Below are positions 1-5,500 of a DNA stretch of 10,140 nt, in pieces. Origin of the DNA: CAJQQY01 sp964352225 (GTDB lineage Bacteria > Bacteroidota > Bacteroidia > Chitinophagales > Saprospiraceae). The number at the start of each line of letters is the position of its first letter. The stretch's first letter is position 1. The stretch lies in contig CAYGRM010000242.1 in the NCBI GenBank assembly GCA_964352225.1, positions 1 through 10,140 of the forward strand. The letters are read 5' to 3'. Below the pieces are notes generated by a model. It was not told the origin of the DNA and did no database searches. It saw only the letters and a list, made by a program, of their open reading frames with translations. The position numbers were made by a program, and so were the translations under genes.

Positions 1-292
1 TTTTATTGGCAACATCTTTAGCTCCATCCACATAGTCACCTGCTTTTTCACTAAAGCTTTCTTTGAAATCTCCTGCTACATCTTTTGCTTTATTTAGAAA
101 ATCACTTCCTTTTCCTTTCATTGTACTTCCTACATCACCAGCCGTTTCTTTAGCAGATCCTAAAAAATCATCAGCTGAATCTAGGAAATCAGCACCTTTC
201 TCTTTTCCGTAATCCGCTGCTTTATCAGCTGCAGATTTAGTAACTGCTTTTGCTCCGAAGAGTACTTTTTTTATTTCATTAAAAAATCCCAT
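1..292 (-). CDS. LEA/YtxH-like hydrophilic helical repeat protein (5' part, runs off window start)
   Basis: Translating the minus strand from the ATG at 292 gives an open frame of 97 codons with no stop before the window edge, so the C-terminus is missing. The protein starts MGFFNEIKKVLFGAK and is then almost entirely A, G, K, D, E, S and F, with no Cys, Trp or Pro. Loosely repeated units such as AKETAGDV, AKDVAGDF and AKDVANK, and GADFLDSADDF against GSDFLNKAKDV, recur with an amphipathic helix-like periodicity. This composition resembles group 3 LEA-like and YtxH-like stress proteins, which are thought to protect proteins or membranes under desiccation, osmotic or cold stress. There is no signal peptide, so it is probably cytoplasmic. 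The ATG at 292 is the first start codon in frame. The hydrolase gene ends 157 bp upstream on the same strand. The function is inferred from composition only. Confidence 0.75.
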   Translation of the reverse strand, partial: MGFFNEIKKVLFGAKAVTKSAADKAADYGKEKGADFLDSADDFLGSAKETAGDVGSTMKGKGSDFLNKAKDVAGDFKESFSEKAGDYVDGAKDVANK

Positions 293-361
293 GGTGTTTC
301 AATTTTAATTTTTGAAAAATGTAAATGTATTGTTAAGATAAATAAGTTTTCACTTCTTTCT

Positions 362-369
362 CAAATATA
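362..369 (-). promoter_or_regulatory. Possible Bacteroidota -7 box for the LEA-like gene
   Basis: Read on the minus strand this is TATATTTG, a full match to the Bacteroidota -7 consensus TAnnTTTG, about 70 nt before the ATG at 292. It lies in the 157-bp gap after the hydrolase gene. I do not see a convincing TTG at the -33 distance, and the region is AT-rich enough for chance matches, so this is weak. Confidence 0.3.
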
Positions 370-449
370 TTACAAAATTAATGAATTAGGAAATGTGATT
401 TACTGAATTGAAAATGCGGTCGAAGAATCCATTGAGGTATAGTCAAATA

Positions 450-1106
450 TTATTCTTTCATCCTTTCAAAAACCTCGTTCAATACCTTTCGATCAATCAC
501 ATGTTTTCCCTTAAATTCAATGGATTCAAAATCTAGAAATTGCTCTTTCATAAATTGATGATGCCAAGTGATGTGTTTTTCTTTCAAAAACTCATCTTCA
601 TTTCCATAAACCCATTTTAGATTTTTTGTAGAAAAGTAATCTTTGTGAGGGGTATAATCCAAATCTTCTGGGAGTAAGCCTGCCCATAAAATTAAATAGT
701 CAAAATTTGGAAATTCTCTAGTGATCCAACGCATTTGAGTAGCGCATCCTTGTGAAAAACCGAGCAGGATGATTTTTACGTCATCAGACATTTGAGTTTT
801 ATATTCCTCGTATAATTTCTTGATATAACGGGTGTAATCTGCAATCTCATCTTGGCGGTTTTCCTTAGTCATCCAACTTGAACCTACCGGATTTGGAGCG
901 GAGCGATTCCAATAAAAACGAGATAATCCTTCTGGAGCTAAAACGAAGTTTTCAGTCAAATCGAGTTTGTCAAATTTGTAGATAAATTTGCTAGCCAATT
1001 GACCGTAACCATGGGTGACCAACCAAAAATATTTGGTGTTTTTGTTGGCTTCTCCAAGGGTGAAATAGTGAGCTGTTTTTTCGAAAAGAATTTTATGTGA
1101 TTTCAT
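450..1106 (-). CDS. Alpha/beta hydrolase, phospholipase/carboxylesterase type
   Basis: The 218-residue protein has the usual length of the Abhydrolase_2 (phospholipase/carboxylesterase) group. Features seen in order: a HGYG oxyanion-hole motif at residues 32-35, the nucleophile elbow GFSQG at 116-120 with Ser118, a likely acid at Asp171 in YGNEDEF, and the catalytic His202 in GKHVI near the C-terminus. The triad is therefore complete and in the family order. No signal peptide is present, so it should be a cytoplasmic serine esterase acting on small acyl or thio ester substrates; the true substrate cannot be read from the sequence. The NRSAPNPVGSSWMTKENR stretch (67-84) before the elbow fits the substrate-lid region of such esterases. 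The gene lies downstream of a secreted unknown protein, separated by 343 bp containing a palindromic element, so cotranscription with it is doubtful. The start at 1106 is the first ATG and no Shine-Dalgarno is visible. Confidence 0.88.
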   Translation of the reverse strand: MKSHKILFEKTAHYFTLGEANKNTKYFWLVTHGYGQLASKFIYKFDKLDLTENFVLAPEGLSRFYWNRSAPNPVGSSWMTKENRQDEIADYTRYIKKLYEEYKTQMSDDVKIILLGFSQGCATQMRWITREFPNFDYLILWAGLLPEDLDYTPHKDYFSTKNLKWVYGNEDEFLKEKHITWHHQFMKEQFLDFESIEFKGKHVIDRKVLNEVFERMKE

Positions 1107-1271
1107 TTTCGAAAGGTAGGATTTTAATGAAAAAAGAGGAATGAAAGCAGTATAATTTTTTGATTTCTTAGTTTTCTTTTAGGAAAAAAGAAAGAGAAGG
1201 TAGATCGCCATGTAATGATCAGCCTTCCCATTTGGTGCTAGAATTAGGTTTAGGATATTTTATAATAAAAA
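1107..1271. other. Intergenic stretch upstream of the hydrolase gene
   Basis: This is the gene-free stretch between the hydrolase start and the palindromic element. It is AT-rich, with a purine/pyrimidine tract near 1165-1200 that can fold into an almost pure A:T hairpin. I see no ORF, RNA gene or convincing promoter. The nearest TAnnTTTG match facing the hydrolase lies inside the adjacent element (1308-1315, minus strand). Confidence 0.5.
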
Positions 1272-1430
1272 GAGGCTGTCTCATAAGTAAAATTAGAAAA
1301 CTATGACCAAAATTAAATTTTACAACATAGGAACATAGGTCAGGTAGACGAAATTTTATATGCCCTATGTTCCTATGTGGCAATAAAAATTCTATGTTAG
1401 TTTTTAATTATTCACTTATGAGACAGCCTC
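1272..1430. mobile_element. Palindromic MITE-like element A (159 bp)
   Basis: The ends are a perfect 17-bp inverted repeat, GAGGCTGTCTCATAAGT at 1272-1288 and its reverse complement at 1414-1430. A second perfect 15-bp inverted repeat (1325-1339 and 1364-1378) is centred on the same midpoint, and the sequence between the two pairs also aligns loosely arm to arm. The whole element is therefore one long imperfect palindrome. No ORF is present. Flanks are AAA (1269-1271) and TAA (1431-1433), an imperfect 3-bp duplication. Ends of the form GAGRCTGT and a TNA-type target recall IS5-family (IS1031-group) insertion sequences, so a non-autonomous derivative is the best guess. It begins 19 nt after the stop of the secreted-protein gene. 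Confidence 0.75.
1325..1378. repeat. Inner inverted repeat built from a tandem 8-mer
   Basis: The left arm ACATAGGAACATAGG (1325-1339) and the right arm CCTATGTTCCTATGT (1364-1378) are perfect reverse complements with a 24-nt spacer. Each arm is itself a near-tandem duplication of ACATAGGA. The repeat forms the core of palindromic element A and would give a stable stem in RNA or a cruciform in DNA. Confidence 0.85.
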
Positions 1431-1449
1431 TAAATTTTTTTGGAATAAC

Positions 1450-2394
1450 TTAGTTCTTATTTTTCCCTAAAATATTTTTCCGCGTCTTTCGATCACCACC
1501 AAGAATTGGTTCGGGAACAGGGAATTCATTCATCTCATATTTATGGTCAAATATTTTCTCTCGGTATTCCCAAACGCCTTTTTTTAATGCATACCCTTCG
1601 TAGGTTCCATCTGGAATCCAAGTGAAATCTTCGCCAGGAAAAGGACTTGGTTGTTCGATTAAATGATCGAAAATAATCATCTCTAAATGTAAATCATAAT
1701 TTAACTTAACTGTGGACTCAGCAGAGTAATTTAAGATTAATCTAGATTGAGTAACAGTTGGTTCATTTTCCTTGTTTTTTACAAAAACAGGAGAGCCAAA
1801 GACAGGTTTCCCATTTTTAAATTTTAGGACATCTAGTATTTTTCTTTTAGAGAAAAATGATTTTCCATCATATCCAAAAAGTAAATATTGAGGGCCTTCG
1901 GGAGATTCAAATTGATAAATATTGTAGTAAACAGCTCCTAGCCATTGCTCTGAATTTAGTTCAGTAGTTTCAATATTTACAGGGTTTCCGGGTCTGTCAA
2001 GCAGCCGATGTAGCTTTAATTCTGACGTATTCATTTGGATGGCACCATATTGATGATAAGTGTCTTTGTCCACATAAAGTTGCCAAGTAATGATTCTAAA
2101 AGTACTGTCAGGTGGATATAAAATGGAGATTGTACTGAGTCGATCAAAGTGATAATTAAAGGAATTTTTATGCTTTAGGGCTTGAACTAATTTTGGAATA
2201 AATTTTTTACAAGCACCAAAACGATGTTCTGGCAAAGAGTCATTTACCATCAAAAAACCAAGTGCCCCAAGGGTATCTTCAGCTATTTTTATCTGATCAA
2301 AAGAATTTTTGTCTAGCGCTTGAGCTTTGGTGTTTTGAGCAAAAATTCCAAGAGAAAATGACCAGCAAAAAACAAATATTAATAACTTCTTCAT
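1450..2394 (-). CDS. Secreted protein of unknown function with C-terminal PDGTYEG motif
   Basis: I do not recognise a named family for this 314-residue protein. Residues 1-19 form a classic signal peptide (MKKLLIFVFCWSFSLGIFA) with probable cleavage before Gln20; Cys10 is inside the hydrophobic core and not a lipobox, so a soluble exported protein is likelier than a lipoprotein. The mature part is a mixed alpha/beta sequence rich in aromatic residues, with no transmembrane segment, no PKD-like repeat and no T9SS sorting domain. The most distinctive feature is near the C-terminus, WIPDGTYEGY at 259-268, followed by a GVWEYREKIF segment and a Pro-rich, basic tail. I have an impression that similar tails occur in other exported hypothetical proteins of Bacteroidota but cannot confirm it here. 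The gene is divergent from the giant surface-protein gene, with 191 bp between the starts. Its 3' end abuts palindromic element A. Confidence 0.85.
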   Translation of the reverse strand: MKKLLIFVFCWSFSLGIFAQNTKAQALDKNSFDQIKIAEDTLGALGFLMVNDSLPEHRFGACKKFIPKLVQALKHKNSFNYHFDRLSTISILYPPDSTFRIITWQLYVDKDTYHQYGAIQMNTSELKLHRLLDRPGNPVNIETTELNSEQWLGAVYYNIYQFESPEGPQYLLFGYDGKSFFSKRKILDVLKFKNGKPVFGSPVFVKNKENEPTVTQSRLILNYSAESTVKLNYDLHLEMIIFDHLIEQPSPFPGEDFTWIPDGTYEGYALKKGVWEYREKIFDHKYEMNEFPVPEPILGGDRKTRKNILGKNKN

Positions 2395-2466
2395 ATAGGC
2401 ACAGTTTATGCGTTTAAGTAAATCATAGTGACTTTACTGATAACGTAAATCTAGTTTTTAAAATTG

Positions 2467-2474
2467 CAAAGTTA
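2467..2474 (-). promoter_or_regulatory. Probable -7 box for the secreted unknown protein
   Basis: On the minus strand this reads TAACTTTG, a complete match to the Bacteroidota -7 consensus TAnnTTTG, about 73 nt before the ATG at 2394. Position and orientation fit a promoter for that gene in the divergent intergenic region. The -33 element is not clear; a CTTTA lies at roughly the right distance. Confidence 0.4.
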
Positions 2475-2585
2475 ATTATTAGGTTGTTTTAAAGTCATTA
2501 TCCCGATTAGTTTTTCTCCCCAGTTTTATTTGCAAATCCCCCACGAATTTTTTGATGATTGTTTCATAAACTTAACATTTTGGAT

Positions 2586-5500
2586 ATGCGCTTTAAATCG
2601 TTTAGAAAGCTGCTAATCTTGCTGCCGATAATGTTTTCGACATTTTTTGTAGCTGGACAGGACACACTTTTCACTTACCTATTTGAGGATGGCCTTGGAA
2701 GTCCATGTGCCCCTGCTTCTGTAAATTTTTACCCACAATCCAATTTATCCAATCCAATCTATGATTGGAAAGTAAATGGAATTTCCTTCTCGAATCAAGC
2801 AGAACCGATTCGGATTTTTCCAATTGGAGGAACGTTTAATATTTGCCTTAATTTGATGGATGGTGCTGGAGCATCAGAGAGTTATTGTGAGGAGATTTTT
2901 ATTTTCGATCCTCCTACTATAGCATTGGACAATGATGTTGATATTGGCTGTAGTCCTTTACCCGTAACATTTACTTTGACTTCGTCAACAAATATTGATT
3001 CTATAGTTTGGGATTTAGGGGATGGAACCGTTGTGGGGCAAAATGGAAATGATTTGATGAGTATGACCTATGATCATATTTTTTTCTCTTCTGGGAATTA
3101 CTCTCCAATTGTAACAGTTTTTGATGAAAATGGATGTGAGATAGCGATTACAGAAATGAATGCAGTTGAAGTGATTGACACTCCAACCCCAAGTTTTACA
3201 GCTGATGCCACTATTGGATGTACTGTTCCTCATACCGTAAACTTTACGAATAATACTGCCATGAGTGGTAGTTTATCATTTTATTGGGACTTTGGAGTAG
3301 ATGCTAGTTCGAATTCTACAGACATAAATCCAAGTTATACCTATACGGTATTGGGTTCTTATGATGTAACCTTAATCGTGACGAATAATAATACGCTGTG
3401 TACAGATACTCTAGTCTTAGAAGATTTTATAAGTATTGGAGAATTTAATGGATTTCAATATGATCTTATAGATGATGGAAATTGCGGGTTGGTTCAAGTA
3501 GCTTTTAGTTTTTATAATAGTGGAAATATTCAGAGTGTCGCATGGGACTTTGGAGATGGAAATTCATCTAGTAACCTAAATCCAGTTTATACCTATACAA
3601 CTGCAGGGTGTTTTACACCTTCTTTAGCCATAGTTACAACCGATGGATGTAATTATACAGCAACGTCACCAGATTGTATTAATTCAAATGGTTCAGTCAA
3701 TGTTGATTATACAGCCTCTGGCGATTTGAAAACTTGTGATCCGATAGCTGGAACAGCAGTTACCTTCAATGGGATTTCTCCAATGGCAACTTCATGGTTT
3801 TGGGATTTTGGAGGATTAGGTACTTCTATTCAACAAAATCCAACTTTTACATTTACTGGTTATGGAAATTATCCAGTTGAATTAACTGTAACGTATTCAG
3901 ACGGCTGTACTCAAAGTATTATTAAAACCTCTATAATCATTGAGCCATTGCAAGCTGATTTTAGTAGTAATGTGGTAGATGGTTGTGAGGACTTGCAAGT
4001 GTTTTTTTATAATGAAACTAACGCAGTAGATTTTATTACCTCCTATCAATGGGATTTTGGTGGAGGAATTGGGTTAAATAGCATTGCCAATCCGGTAGTC
4101 AATTATCCTGATACTGGATCTTATGATGTATCATTAATCGTGGAAACGGTTAGTGGTTGTATCGATACAATTTTTATGGAAAACTATATTCAAGTTGGTG
4201 CTCCTACTAATCCAGGGTTTTCAGCTGATCCATTGGTTGCCTGTTTAGAAGATCAAATTCAATTTACGGATGAATCTGGATCCTTAGTAGATGAGTGGGA
4301 ATGGTATTTTGGAGATGGAGGACAATCTGGCGAGCAAGATCCTCAGCATGAATATACCGATACTGGATTTTTTGATGTGACATTAATTACTTTTTTTCAT
4401 GGGTGTCCTGACACAATATTGATAGAGGACTACATTTATATAAATGCTCCAAAGGCGGAATTTAGTTTTGATCAGGATTGTAGTATGCCAGGAGAAATTC
4501 AATTTTATGACGCCTCAGCAGGTGCGGAAACCTGGAGTTGGGATTTTGGGGATGGGCAATCATCAAATTTGCCTAATCCTTCTCATACATATCCTGGGAA
4601 TGGTTCCTATCTAGTGACTTTGACTGTTAATAATTCTCAAACAGGGTGTGAACATTCACAATCTATGACTGTGAATGTAACGACCTCGATTCCTGAATTT
4701 ACGTTAAGTGATTTGAATATTTGCGCTGGTGATACTATTTCAGTAATTAATAATTCAATTGGAGCAGATTGTTATACTTGGTCATTCCCATCAGGAGTTG
4801 GGATGATCACAAATAGTTTTTGCGACCCAGATCCTCAATTTTATATTCCAACACCCGGCTGTTATTATGGATTTAGTCTAACCATAACAGATGGGAGTAC
4901 GTGTTCTAATACCTATTATTTTCCAGATACTGTTTGTGTATCAGGGGCTGTTGCAGATTTCGCCATTGATGATGCGGATGGATGTTCGCCTCATACTGTG
5001 AATTTCACCAATTCAGCATATGGTGTGAATAGTAATGTTGTAAATTACTCATGGGATTTTGGAGATACAAATACTTCAACTGATCCTAATCCTACTCATA
5101 TTTATACAGATTTAGGTTATTATTCGGTAGCATTAACTGTGGAAAATGAAAGCGGTTGTACGGATGAATTAATGATGGATTCATTAATTTTTGTTGATAA
5201 AATAGACCCCTTTTTTATTCCTCAAGTAACAGACTGTTCTTCCCAATCAGTAGATTTTGCCAATGCATCAACTTCTTATGATAATAATTTAACTTATTTA
5301 TGGGATTTTGGAGATGGGAACACCTCAACTGTTTTCAGTCCAAGTCATTCATATGGTACGACAGGTGATTATTTAGTTTGTTTAACAGCAACTAATCAAA
5401 TAGGATGTTCAGAGCAAATTTGTGATAATGTAAATTTCCAACCATTAAGTGCAGATTTTTCAGCGGATAATACCTATAAATCATGTCCTGTACCACCGTT

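Noticed and set aside
1173..1193. Hairpin TTTCTTTT/AAAAGAAA as a terminator
   Set aside because: It is almost all A:T pairs and would be very unstable; it also lies upstream of the hydrolase gene where a terminator is not needed unless transcripts arrive from the far side of element A.
2525..2532. TTTATTTG as a -7 box for the giant surface-protein gene
   Set aside because: It misses the conserved A at position two and has no TTG at the -33 distance.
2559..2585. Upstream TTG start for the giant surface-protein gene
   Set aside because: It adds nine residues ahead of a well-formed signal peptide that already begins at the ATG at 2586; TTG starts are uncommon in Bacteroidota and nothing near 2559 supports initiation.
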